Source: Streptomyces graminilatus
Lineage (GTDB): Bacteria; Actinomycetota; Actinomycetes; Streptomycetales; Streptomycetaceae
Assembly: GCF_001418565.1 (NCBI RefSeq)
Contig: NZ_LIQQ01000271.1
Location: 1-33,347, forward strand
Direction: 5' to 3'
DNA length: 33,347 bases
Notes under the pieces: model-generated
What the model saw: the letters and a program-made list of their open reading frames with translations, nothing else
Told to the model about the DNA's origin: nothing
Databases searched by the model: none
Shown: one piece after another, positions 1-6,447 of the stretch
Position numbering within the stretch: position 1 is the stretch's first letter
Layout: each line of letters starts with the position of its first letter
Position numbers and translations under genes: made by a program

Positions 1-101
1 TCCATGGACCACCCATTGCCGTCACCCCCGACCTCGCCCCCGGCCCCGTCAGGACAGGCGGCGCCGCCGGTCGCGGGTGACGCCAATGGGTGGTCCATGG
101 A
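1..101. repeat. Imperfect 33-bp inverted repeat at the window edge
   Basis: Bases 1-33 pair with bases 69-101 at 31 of 33 positions; the only mismatches are 19/83 and 28/74. The outer 18 bp (1-18 against 84-101) are perfect. The loop is 35 nt (34-68). Both arms lie inside the first coding region and each contains a CCATGG with an in-frame ATG. Because the left arm begins exactly at base 1, the repeat may continue outside the window. It may be a genuine hairpin or a fold-back artefact at a contig end. Confidence 0.85.
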
Positions 102-1191
102 CGAGCGGCTCTACAACCAGGTCTGGGGCATGTTCGAGGACCTGGCGCGGACCGTCGCCGCATACCGCAGCGCCGTGGACTTCGCCGAATCGCGCCTGGA
201 GCGGGAGATCGACAAGGCCCTGGAGGATCCGCGCAACCGGGTCGGCGGCCGGGGTGACGACGCCAGGGAAGCGGCCCGCGCCAAGCAGGCCCAGCTCGTC
301 GACCAGGCCCGCGCCGCCCTCGACCGTGACCTCGCCCAGCTCACCGCCGAGGCCGAGGTCGTCGAGCCCGCGCTGCCCCTGCCCTACGCCCGCTGGGACA
401 ACCCTGTCTGGCACGGCTACCGCGTACCCATGGAGATGCCCATGGCGCTGCGGCTGGGCGACCTGCGGCTGCCCGAGAGCGCCGGGCTGAGCATCCCGAT
501 GCTCGTCCGGCTGCCGCTGGAGCGCGGACTGTGGATCGACAGCGGCGGTGATTCTCGCGACGGCTCGCTCCTCGACTCCGACGAGCTGCGACGGCTGGCC
601 ATGGACACGGCGGTCACGCATGCCGCCCGGCTGCTCGCCGTCCATCCGGCGGGCGAATTCTCCGTGCACGTCATCGACCCCGCGGGCTCGGGCACCGCTG
701 CCCTCGCGCCGCTGGTGCGGACCGGGGTGCTCGCGGGTCCGCCCGCCTCGGGGGCCGCCGGTGTCGCGGACGTCCTGGGGAGGCTGACCCAGCGCGTCGA
801 CCTCGTGCAGATGGCGGTGCGTGGCGGCGCGGCGGACTCATTGCCGCCCGACCTGGACACCGCTCAGCAACTGCTGATCGTGAATGACTTCCCGCACGGC
901 TTCGACGACCGGGCGGTGACCCGGCTCCGGTATCTCGCGGACGAGGGGCCGGCCGTCGGCGTCCACCTGATGATGGTCGCCGACCGCGAGGACGCGGCCG
1001 CCTACGGGCCGTTGCTCGACCCGCTCTGGCGTTCACTTATGCGACTCACACCGGTACCCGACGATCATCTGGCCGACCCGTGGGTCGGCCATGCGTGGAC
1101 GTACGAGCCGTCGGTCGTCCCGCCAGGCAGCCAGGTGCTCCAGCAGGTGCTCAGCCAGGTCGCGGCGGCCCGCCGCGCCTGGAACCGCTGA
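4..1191 (+). CDS. FtsK/HerA-like ATPase-fold protein with degenerate nucleotide site (Ter-type neighbourhood)
   Basis: The frame is open from the window edge and ends with TGA at 1189-1191. ATG4 is only the first visible start; ATG97 is an alternative, and the true start may lie upstream. Residues about 40-115 are rich in E, R, K, A and Q and look like a coiled coil. From about residue 140 the order of elements resembles an FtsK/SpoIIIE-HerA ATPase core: a lead-in strand (LPLERGLWID), a helix, a strand with HVIDPAGSG, and a Walker-B-like strand LLIVNDFP followed by a sensor-like strand VGVHLMMVADRE. A Walker A motif (GxxxxGK[ST]) is missing where it should be; SGGDSRDGS stands there. The C-terminal FtsK gamma domain is also absent. 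I infer a non-hydrolysing or scaffold role. The next gene is terC, and such degenerate ATPase-like proteins are known companions of Ter stress genes. Exact function unknown. Confidence 0.65.
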   Translation: MDHPLPSPPTSPPAPSGQAAPPVAGDANGWSMDERLYNQVWGMFEDLARTVAAYRSAVDFAESRLEREIDKALEDPRNRVGGRGDDAREAARAKQAQLVDQARAALDRDLAQLTAEAEVVEPALPLPYARWDNPVWHGYRVPMEMPMALRLGDLRLPESAGLSIPMLVRLPLERGLWIDSGGDSRDGSLLDSDELRRLAMDTAVTHAARLLAVHPAGEFSVHVIDPAGSGTAALAPLVRTGVLAGPPASGAAGVADVLGRLTQRVDLVQMAVRGGAADSLPPDLDTAQQLLIVNDFPHGFDDRAVTRLRYLADEGPAVGVHLMMVADREDAAAYGPLLDPLWRSLMRLTPVPDDHLADPWVGHAWTYEPSVVPPGSQVLQQVLSQVAAARRAWNR

Positions 1192-1202
1192 CGCCCGCAA
1201 TC

Positions 1203-1225
1203 GCTTTACCAAGCATCCGTAAAGC
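1203..1225 (+). other. Small 7-bp dyad upstream of the terC leader
   Basis: GCTTTAC (1203-1209) and GTAAAGC (1219-1225) are perfect inverted repeats separated by 9 nt, just after the stop of the first gene. It could be a weak terminator or an operator. The following stretch (about 1240-1275) is unusually AT-rich for this genome and includes TAATCT at 1258-1263, a possible -10 box for terC. No convincing -35 box is visible. Confidence 0.35.
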
Positions 1226-1301
1226 CTTCTGACCTGCGGACTTTGATTTTCTTTTACTAATCTCTTTACCTTTCCTTGGTGATTGGGTACTGTTTTCCCC
1301 A

Positions 1302-1430
1302 CGGAGGGGAGTACTCCCTACCTGCTGCGGCGTACCCGTCAATACGGATCACTCCAGATCCCGGGGCGCCGGCCCGCAGGCGTCCGGGCGCGTGAAGGAG
1401 CCCGGCTGTCGCGGGTGGAAGAGACCTCCG
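1302..1430 (+). promoter_or_regulatory. yybP-ykoY family (Mn2+) riboswitch aptamer upstream of terC
   Basis: The closing helix P1 is CGGAGG (1302-1307) paired with CCTCCG (1425-1430). Directly inside the 5' strand is GGAGTAC (1308-1314), the family's GGGGAGUA signature. Directly before the 3' strand is AAGAGACC (1419-1426), corresponding to the conserved AAGACC. Between them CCGTCAATACGG (1336-1346 region) resembles the conserved GUCAAcAUAC loop. Known members of this family sense Mn2+ and often precede TerC/MntP-type membrane proteins, as here. The 3' P1 strand CCTCCGG (1425-1431) is an exact complement of the terC Shine-Dalgarno region CCGGAGG (1466-1472). Ligand-stabilised P1 should therefore free the ribosome site, giving an ON switch. 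Confidence 0.82.
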
Positions 1431-1465
1431 GTAGCGACGACGCTGAAATTTGCCGTTACGTACTG

Positions 1466-1472
1466 CCGGAGG
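1466..1472 (+). promoter_or_regulatory. Switchable Shine-Dalgarno of terC
   Basis: CCGGAGG ends 4 nt before the GTG start at 1477 and decides that start. It is exactly complementary to 1425-1431, the 3' strand of riboswitch helix P1. The two pairings (1302-1307 with 1425-1430, or 1425-1431 with 1466-1472) exclude each other. Confidence 0.7.
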
Positions 1473-1476
1473 CGCG

Positions 1477-2478
1477 GTGAATGTTTCCCTGACCCTGTGG
1501 GTCCTGACCATCGTCGGTCTCGCCGCTCTGATCGCGGTGGACTTCTTCATCGGGCGCAAGCCCCACGACGTATCGATCAAGGAAGCCGGAATCTGGACGG
1601 TCGTCTGGATAGCGCTGGCCGGGCTCTTCGGTCTGGGGCTGCTCGTCTTCAGCGGCGGTGAGCCCGCCGGCGAGTTCTTCGCGGGCTTCATCACCGAGAA
1701 GTCGCTGAGCGTCGACAACCTCTTCGTCTTCGTCCTGATCATGGGCAAGTTCGCGGTGCCCTCGCAGTACCAGCAGCGAGTGCTCCTCGTCGGGGTCCTC
1801 ATAGCGCTCGTCCTGCGGGCGATATTCATCGCCGCCGGCGCCGCGATCCTCGCCAGCTTCGCGTGGGTGTTCTACATCTTCGGCGCCTTCCTCATCTGGA
1901 CCGCCTGGAAGCTCATCCAGGAGGCCCGCGCCGACGACGAGGACGAGGAGTTCGAGGAGAACAAGCTGCTCAAGGCCGTCGAGAAGCGGTTCGGTGTGGC
2001 CGACCGGTACCACGGCACCAAGCTGTGGATCGCGGAGAACGGCAAGCGCGTCATGACGCCGATGCTGGTCGTGATGCTCGCGATCGGTACCACGGACGTC
2101 CTGTTCGCCCTCGACTCGATCCCGGCGATCTTCGGCCTGACCCAGGACCCGTACATCGTCTTCACCGCCAACGCCTTCGCCCTGATGGGACTGCGTCAGC
2201 TGTACTTCCTCATCGGCGGTCTGCTGAGGAAGCTGGTCCACCTCAGCTACGGCTTGTCGGTCATCCTCGGCTTCATCGGCGTCAAGCTGGTGCTGCACGC
2301 GCTGCACGAGTCGGGCGTCCACGTACCGGAGATCTCCATACCGGTCTCCCTCGGTGTGATCTGCGGGGTCCTGGTGATCACCACGGTCACCAGCCTGATG
2401 GCCTCCAGGAAGCAGGAGGCGGCCGAGGCGGCGCGGAAGGAGAGCGAAGGCGCTCCGAAGGACACCATCGGCGCCTGA
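1477..2478 (+). CDS. terC: TerC/Alx-family integral membrane protein (metal homeostasis)
   Basis: A 333-residue polytopic membrane protein of the TerC/Alx family, whose members are associated with tellurite resistance and Mn2+ export or co-translocational metal loading. Signature segments are AVDFFIGRKPHDV near the N-terminus, EFFAGFITEKSLSVDNLFVF (acidic residues in membrane helices), and later TTDVLFALDSIPAIFG with ITRDP-like TQDPYIVFTANAFALMGLRQ cut across two helices. There are about eight hydrophobic segments. An acidic cytosolic loop (ADDEDEEFEEN) lies near residue 160. The GTG start at 1477 is preferred for its GGAGG site. A TTG at 1450 is in frame but has no ribosome site and would put a TTA codon in the leader. 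The riboswitch directly upstream supports a role in Mn2+ handling. Confidence 0.93.
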   Translation: MNVSLTLWVLTIVGLAALIAVDFFIGRKPHDVSIKEAGIWTVVWIALAGLFGLGLLVFSGGEPAGEFFAGFITEKSLSVDNLFVFVLIMGKFAVPSQYQQRVLLVGVLIALVLRAIFIAAGAAILASFAWVFYIFGAFLIWTAWKLIQEARADDEDEEFEENKLLKAVEKRFGVADRYHGTKLWIAENGKRVMTPMLVVMLAIGTTDVLFALDSIPAIFGLTQDPYIVFTANAFALMGLRQLYFLIGGLLRKLVHLSYGLSVILGFIGVKLVLHALHESGVHVPEISIPVSLGVICGVLVITTVTSLMASRKQEAAEAARKESEGAPKDTIGA

Positions 2479-2533
2479 CCACGTCGGACGTAGGAACAAC
2501 CACCATGGGGAGCGGGGCGCGGCGAATTGCCGG

Positions 2534-2584
2534 GCACCGTTCCCGGTGCTTCGTTGGGTGGTGAGCGTCCCTTGCCAGGGGCGC
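2534..2584 (+). other. Two small hairpins between terC and the next gene
   Basis: GCACCG (2534-2539) pairs with CGGTGC (2544-2549) around a TTCC loop. GCGTCCCT (2565-2572) pairs with AGGGGCGC (2577-2584) with one G-U. The second lies 12 nt before the ribosome site of the downstream gene. They may attenuate read-through from terC; no T-run follows. Confidence 0.4.
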
Positions 2585-2604
2585 CACGGCCGCATGGAGG
2601 CATC

Positions 2605-2919
2605 GTGGACGCAGCGACGAAGTTCGTGCAGATCATCGACATCGAGACCGACCGGATGGAGGAGATGCGGGCGCTGGTCCAGGAGGCCGACCAGCGCCTC
2701 GCCGGACGGGCCGGCGGGCCCGCACACCGCCTCGTCCTGGAGGACAGGAACCAGCCCGGCAGGTTCCTGGTGCTGATCGAGTTCGACTCGTACGACGAGG
2801 CCATGCGCAACAGCGCCGACCCCGAGACGAGCAGGATGGCGGAGCAGTTGGCGTCGCTGTGTACGAGGCCGCCCGCCTTCACCGACTGCGACGTACGGGA
2901 GATGACCGAGCTGAAGTAG
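2605..2919 (+). CDS. Small dimeric alpha/beta-barrel-like hypothetical protein
   Basis: A 104-residue soluble protein. The GTG start at 2605 follows GGAGG (2596-2600); the frame is open further upstream but has no better site. The pattern strand (KFVQIIDIET), helix (MEEMRALVQEADQRL), strand (HRLVLEDRNQPG), strand (RFLVLIEFDSYDEA), helix (MAEQLASLC) and final strand is the ferredoxin-like layout of dimeric alpha-beta barrel (ABM/EthD-like) proteins. No catalytic residues can be assigned. It follows terC in the same direction by 126 nt, so co-transcription is possible. Function unknown; the fold is inferred from pattern only. Confidence 0.8.
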   Translation: MDAATKFVQIIDIETDRMEEMRALVQEADQRLAGRAGGPAHRLVLEDRNQPGRFLVLIEFDSYDEAMRNSADPETSRMAEQLASLCTRPPAFTDCDVREMTELK

Positions 2920-3079
2920 CGACGGCGGAAGGACGCGCGGGCCCCGTGATGAGCGGGCGCCGGTCCCGCACGGCAGGGAGTGGCGCGGGGCGCGCGTGGT
3001 GCCGGTGACCGATGGCGTCGTGGGGTTCGACGTGGGGGGTCCGGGGCTGTCGAACCGGAGCGGGAGGCGGGTGCGAGGG

Positions 3080-3113
3080 CCCGTGGCCCGGGTCCTGCGC
3101 CCCGGGCCACGGG
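3080..3113 (+). terminator. Strong 13-bp hairpin, probable terminator
   Basis: CCCGTGGCCCGGG (3080-3092) is perfectly complementary to CCCGGGCCACGGG (3101-3113) with an 8-nt loop. There is no T-run, which is common for Streptomyces terminators. It lies 160 nt after the 2605-2919 gene and probably ends the terC-side transcript. Confidence 0.65.
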
Positions 3114-3216
3114 GAGCATGCGCCCGGATGTCCGGGGCACCGGATCGAAACCGGAGAAGATCGTGAGGGGCAGTGTGAAGGGTCGTCCAGTGGGTCGGCG
3201 TGAGAGGGCGTACGCG

Positions 3217-3249
3217 GACAGGTATGCACATGCGTGGTCCATACCTGTC
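3217..3249 (+). promoter_or_regulatory. Perfect 10-bp dyad at the antiporter translation start (operator or leader hairpin)
   Basis: GACAGGTATG (3217-3226) and CATACCTGTC (3240-3249) form an exact inverted repeat with a 13-nt centre. The right arm ends 3 nt before the ribosome site GAGGA (3253-3257) of the antiporter gene. As DNA it has the size of a dimeric repressor operator. As RNA it would be a hairpin beside the ribosome site. Confidence 0.6.
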
Positions 3250-3264
3250 TGCGAGGATCGCTGA

Positions 3265-4365
3265 ATGATCGTCGGGCTGCGGTCGCTCGTGACGCGGTGG
3301 ACGGCTGTCGTGCCGGTGGCCGCGGTCGTCCTGCTGGTGTTCACCTGGGGACGAGACCTTCCGGGCGCGGTCGTGGCGCTGGTGACACTGGTCCTCGCGG
3401 GAGCCGTGCTGGCCGCCGTGCACCACGCGGAGGTGATCGCCCACCGGGCCGGTGAACCCTTCGGCTCACTCGTGCTGGCCGTCGCCGTCACGATCATCGA
3501 GGTCGCCCTGATCGTCACTCTGATGGCGGACGGCGGGGACAAGAGCTCCACCCTGGCCAGGGACACCGTCTTCGCCGCCGTGATGATCACCTGCAACGGC
3601 ATTGTCGGACTGAGTCTTCTCACCGCCTCGATCCGCCATGGGACAGCGGTCTTCAACCCGGAGGGCACCGGGGCCGCCCTCGCGACGGTCGCGACGCTGG
3701 CCACGCTCAGCCTGGTGCTGCCGACGTTCACGACGAGCAAGCCGGGCCCGGAGTTCTCCACCGCCCAGCTCACCTTCGCCGCGCTCGCCTCGCTGGTCCT
3801 GTACGGCCTGTTCGTGGCGACCCAGACCGTGCGGCACCGGGACTACTTCCTGCCGGTCACCCGGCAGGGCGAGGTCATCACCGCGGACGGTCACGCGGAG
3901 CTCCCGACCGCCCGCGAGGTCCGGATCAGCCTGGGGCTGCTGGGCCTTGCGCTGGTCGGCGTGGTGGGCCTGGCGAAAGGGGTGTCGCCCACCATCGAGT
4001 CCGGGGTGGAGGCGGCCGGCCTGCCGCATGCCGTCGTCGGTGTGGTCATCGCCCTGCTCGTGCTGCTTCCCGAGACCATCGCCGCGCTGCGCGCCGCGCG
4101 CCGCGACCGGGTGCAGACCAGCCTCAACCTCGCCCTCGGGTCCGCGATGGCCAGCATCGGCCTGACCATCCCCGCCGTGGCCCTGGCAACGGTCTGGCTC
4201 TCCGGGCCACTCGTCCTCGGCCTCGGTGCCACCCACATGGTGCTGCTCGTCCTGACCGTGGTGGTGGGTTCGCTGACGGTGGTGCCCGGGCGGGCCACGC
4301 CGCTCCAGGGAGGCGTACATCTGGTGCTGTTCGCCGCCTACCTGGAGCTGGCGGTCAACCCCTGA
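3265..4365 (+). CDS. chaA: CaCA-superfamily Ca2+/H+ (Na+/H+) antiporter, ChaA/y4hA type
   Basis: A 366-residue membrane protein with about 10-11 hydrophobic helices and the two inverted alpha repeats of cation/Ca2+ exchangers. The first is GEPFGSLVLAVAVTIIEVAL (about residues 60-80, with conserved Glu). The second is LLPETIAALRAARRDR followed by SLNLALGSAMASIGLTIP (about 271-305, with conserved Glu). It should exchange cytosolic Ca2+ or Na+ for protons at the plasma membrane. ATG 3265 has GAGGA 7 nt upstream. It is separated from the terC side by a hairpin and carries its own dyad. With terC it makes a short metal/cation-handling region. Substrate cannot be read from sequence. Confidence 0.9.
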   Translation: MIVGLRSLVTRWTAVVPVAAVVLLVFTWGRDLPGAVVALVTLVLAGAVLAAVHHAEVIAHRAGEPFGSLVLAVAVTIIEVALIVTLMADGGDKSSTLARDTVFAAVMITCNGIVGLSLLTASIRHGTAVFNPEGTGAALATVATLATLSLVLPTFTTSKPGPEFSTAQLTFAALASLVLYGLFVATQTVRHRDYFLPVTRQGEVITADGHAELPTAREVRISLGLLGLALVGVVGLAKGVSPTIESGVEAAGLPHAVVGVVIALLVLLPETIAALRAARRDRVQTSLNLALGSAMASIGLTIPAVALATVWLSGPLVLGLGATHMVLLVLTVVVGSLTVVPGRATPLQGGVHLVLFAAYLELAVNP

Positions 4366-4380
4366 CCACCGCCCCGCAGG

Positions 4381-5652
4381 TCACTCCGTGGCGGGTACGG
4401 CGGCGAGGCGGGGCACCGGCCGGGTCTCCGGCAGCAACGCGAAGCACCCCAGGCTGAACAGGGCGACCCCCGTCAGATAGGCGCCGACGGCCCACGGGAC
4501 CCGGCCCCCGTGCTCGGCGAGCGCGGTCGCCACGATCGGCGTGAGCGCGCCGCCGAGAACCCCGCCGAGGTTGTAGCCGACCGCCGCGCCCGTGCACCGT
4601 ACGCGGGGTTCGTACAGCTCCGGCAGATACGCGGCGATCACCGCGAACATCGTGACGAACGCGATCATCGCCACCAGGAAGCCGAGGAACATCAGCAGCG
4701 GTTCGCCGGTCGAGAGCAGCGCGACCATCGGGCACATCCACAGGGCGGAGGCGGCGCAGCCCGCGAGACACAGCGGGCGGCGGCCGTAGCGGTCCCCCAG
4801 GAGAGCCACCGCGGGTGTCAGGGCGCCCTTGATCACCACCGCCGCCATGATGCAGGCCAGCATGACGGTACGGCTGACACCGAGCCGCTCGGTCCCGTAG
4901 GCGAGGGACCAGGTCGTCACCGCGTAGAACACCGCGTACCCGACCGCGAGCGCGCCCGCCGTCAGCAGGACCAGTCGCCAGTGGTCGCGCACCACCTCGG
5001 CGAGCGGCACGCGCGCGTGGTCGTCGATCTCCAGGAAACTCGGGCTCTCGGCGAGCGACGAACGCAGCCACAGCCCCGCCACGGCGAGTACTCCGGCCGC
5101 CCAGAACGGCACCCGCCACCCCCACGAGGCGAACTGTGCCTCCGTCAGGGACGCCGACAGCGCGAGCATCACGCCGTTGGCGAGCAGGAAACCCACCGCG
5201 GGGCCGATCTGCGGGAAGCTCGACCACAGAGCACGCCGTTCGGCGGGCGCGTGCTCCGCGGTCAGCAGGACCGCCCCGCCCCATTCCCCGCCGAGCCCGA
5301 GCCCCTGCAGAAAGCGCAGCACCAGGAGCAGTACGGGAGCGGCCGTGCCGATCGACCCGTACGTCGGTACACAGCCGACCGCGACCGTCGACGCTCCGGT
5401 CAGCAGCAGGGAGGCGACGAGTACCGGCCGCCGCCCGCGCCGGTCCCCGAGGTGCCCGAACAGCACCGACCCCAGCGGCCGGGCGACGAACCCCACCCCG
5501 AACGTCCCGAAGGCGGCCAGCGTCCCGGCCACCGGGGAGAACGTCGGGAAGAACAGTGGCCCCAGTACCAGTGCGGCGGCGGTGCCGTAGACGAAGAAGT
5601 CGTAGAACTCGATGGCCGTCCCCGCGAGCGAGGCGGCGGCCAGCCGCACCAT
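4381..5652 (-). CDS. MFS transporter, metabolite:H+ symporter (MHS) family
   Basis: 423 residues, 12 predicted helices, minus strand, convergent with the antiporter (15 nt between stops). MHS features are the opening ASLAGTAIEFYDFFVYGTAA (helix 1), the loop 2-3 motif GHLGDRRGRRPVL, LRFLQGLGLGGEWGGA (helix 4 region) and a second GDRYGRRP in the loop between helices 8 and 9. Relatives import shikimate, proline/betaine, citrate or aromatic acids with protons; the substrate here is unknown. I prefer ATG 5652 because AAGGG lies 8 nt upstream and the protein then begins right before the family's first helix. ATG 5685 adds 11 residues but has no ribosome site. The nearby aroQ hints at shikimate-like substrates, but that is only inference. 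Confidence 0.88.
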   Translation of the reverse strand: MVRLAAASLAGTAIEFYDFFVYGTAAALVLGPLFFPTFSPVAGTLAAFGTFGVGFVARPLGSVLFGHLGDRRGRRPVLVASLLLTGASTVAVGCVPTYGSIGTAAPVLLLVLRFLQGLGLGGEWGGAVLLTAEHAPAERRALWSSFPQIGPAVGFLLANGVMLALSASLTEAQFASWGWRVPFWAAGVLAVAGLWLRSSLAESPSFLEIDDHARVPLAEVVRDHWRLVLLTAGALAVGYAVFYAVTTWSLAYGTERLGVSRTVMLACIMAAVVIKGALTPAVALLGDRYGRRPLCLAGCAASALWMCPMVALLSTGEPLLMFLGFLVAMIAFVTMFAVIAAYLPELYEPRVRCTGAAVGYNLGGVLGGALTPIVATALAEHGGRVPWAVGAYLTGVALFSLGCFALLPETRPVPRLAAVPATE

Positions 5653-5665
5653 GGAAGGCGCCCTT

Positions 5666-5692
5666 ACCCTGCGTACGTCGTGCATACAGGGT
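5666..5692 (-). promoter_or_regulatory. Operator-like imperfect palindrome upstream of the MHS transporter
   Basis: ACCCTG (5666-5671) and CAGGGT (5687-5692) are inverted; the interior is only partly symmetric. On the minus strand a TTGACC hexamer (5690-5695) overlaps it and could be a -35 box, though no good -10 box follows. It sits 14 nt upstream of ATG 5652. Confidence 0.3.
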
Positions 5693-5743
5693 CAACTACC
5701 CACGGTGACCGCGCGTTACGGGAGCGCGCGGGGCCGATCGGGA

Positions 5744-5880
5744 TCAGTACGTCACGGTGATGCGCCGGCCGGGGCCGTCCACCCGTATCGACCCACCACA
5801 GGGAGGTCGATGTGCGGATCGGTCTGTCCGAAGTCCACGTCGAAGACGGTCATCAGGCCGGGGGCGTACGGCCCGCCGCG
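5744..5880 (-). pseudogene. C-terminal remnant of an S66-family (LD-carboxypeptidase/MccF-like) peptidase
   Basis: On the minus strand the translation [20 protein letters not shown] matches the C-terminal pattern of S66 peptidases (D-x-D-F-G-H-T-D-P, then LP-x-G-G-x-x-x-V-D). After LPV the frame breaks. Restoring one G in the GTGGTGGG run near 5795 gives [18 protein letters not shown] and a TGA at 5746-5744, which completes the family ending. The catalytic His of the GHT motif is Gln here. Nothing of the N-terminal two thirds is visible upstream. I read this as a relic of a deleted cell-wall peptide-hydrolase gene. Family assignment rests on about 40 residues. Confidence 0.6.
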
Positions 5881-5903
5881 TTGTCGGTGCACCGTGATAG
5901 ACC
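5881..5903 (+). promoter_or_regulatory. Partial RecA-independent damage-type promoter before aroQ
   Basis: TTGTCGGTG (5881-5889) matches TTGTCRGTG exactly. After 8 nt comes TAGACC (5898-5903) instead of TANNNT, so the last -10 base fails. It lies 55 nt upstream of the aroQ GTG and points toward it. Confidence 0.4.
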
Positions 5904-5958
5904 GGGGCTGAACAGCGGTCCTCGACGGGCCGTCACCCCCGAACGGACCGGAGGAACC

Positions 5959-6432
5959 GTGCCCCGCACCCTCGCCAACGCCCCGATCATGATCCTGAAC
6001 GGCCCCAACCTGAACCTCCTGGGCCAGCGCCAGCCGGAGATCTACGGCTCCGACACCCTCGCCGACGTCGAGGCCATGTGCGCCAAGGCGGCTGCCGCAC
6101 ACGGCGGCACGGTGGACTTCCGCCAGTCCAACCACGAGGGCGAACTGGTCGACTGGATCCACGAGGCACGCCTCACCCACGCCGGCATCGTCATCAACCC
6201 CGGCGCCTACTCGCACACCTCCGTCGCGATCCTGGACGCCCTCAACACCTGCGACGGCATGCCGGTGCTGGAGGTGCACATCTCCAACATCCACAAGCGG
6301 GAGACGTTCCGGCACCACTCGTACGTATCGCTGCGCGCCGACGGCGTCATCGCGGGGTGCGGTGTGCAGGGATATGTGTTCGGGGTGGAGCGGGTCGCCG
6401 CGCTGGTCGAGGCGGCGACCTCGGAGGGGTGA
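5959..6432 (+). CDS. aroQ: 3-dehydroquinate dehydratase, type II
   Basis: 157 residues, the usual length for the dodecameric type II enzyme that converts 3-dehydroquinate to 3-dehydroshikimate in the shikimate pathway. Visible signatures are [19 protein letters not shown] (catalytic Arg and Tyr loop), [32 protein letters not shown] (substrate Asn and the catalytic-site His region) and [20 protein letters not shown] (catalytic His). The GTG at 5959 follows GGAGG with a 4-nt spacer. It stands alone, convergent with the ABC operon. The stop codon falls inside a 14-bp tandem duplication. Confidence 0.96.
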   Translation: MPRTLANAPIMILNGPNLNLLGQRQPEIYGSDTLADVEAMCAKAAAAHGGTVDFRQSNHEGELVDWIHEARLTHAGIVINPGAYSHTSVAILDALNTCDGMPVLEVHISNIHKRETFRHHSYVSLRADGVIAGCGVQGYVFGVERVAALVEAATSEG

Positions 6433-6444
6433 CCTCGGAGGGGT
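6417..6444. repeat. 14-bp tandem duplication at the aroQ stop
   Basis: GACCTCGGAGGGGT occurs twice in direct succession (6417-6430, 6431-6444), followed by a partial third GACCT. The aroQ stop spans the junction, and the convergent ATPase gene stops 4 bases further on. It looks like replication slippage. Confidence 0.9.
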
Positions 6445-6447
6445 GAC

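Larger units (their letters stand above)
2920..3264. other. 345-nt intergenic region before the cation antiporter
   Basis: It holds a strong hairpin (3080-3113) and a perfect dyad next to the antiporter ribosome site (3217-3249), listed separately. The short open frames here have poor codon character and no recognisable product. I see no other gene. Confidence 0.6.
5653..5958. other. 306-nt region between divergent MHS transporter and aroQ
   Basis: Contents, listed separately: an operator-like imperfect palindrome (5666-5692), a frameshifted S66 peptidase remnant on the minus strand (5744-5880), and a damage-promoter-like sequence before aroQ (5881-5903). Nothing else is recognised. Confidence 0.6.

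Noticed and set aside
1450..1476. TTG start for terC that would include a TTA (bldA-type) codon
   Set aside because: No ribosome site precedes it, while GTG 1477 has GGAGG at 4 nt and directly precedes the conserved protein start.
2980..3264. Small plus-strand open frames before the antiporter
   Set aside because: Arg/Gly-rich translations without ribosome sites or family resemblance, and they cover a hairpin and a dyad.
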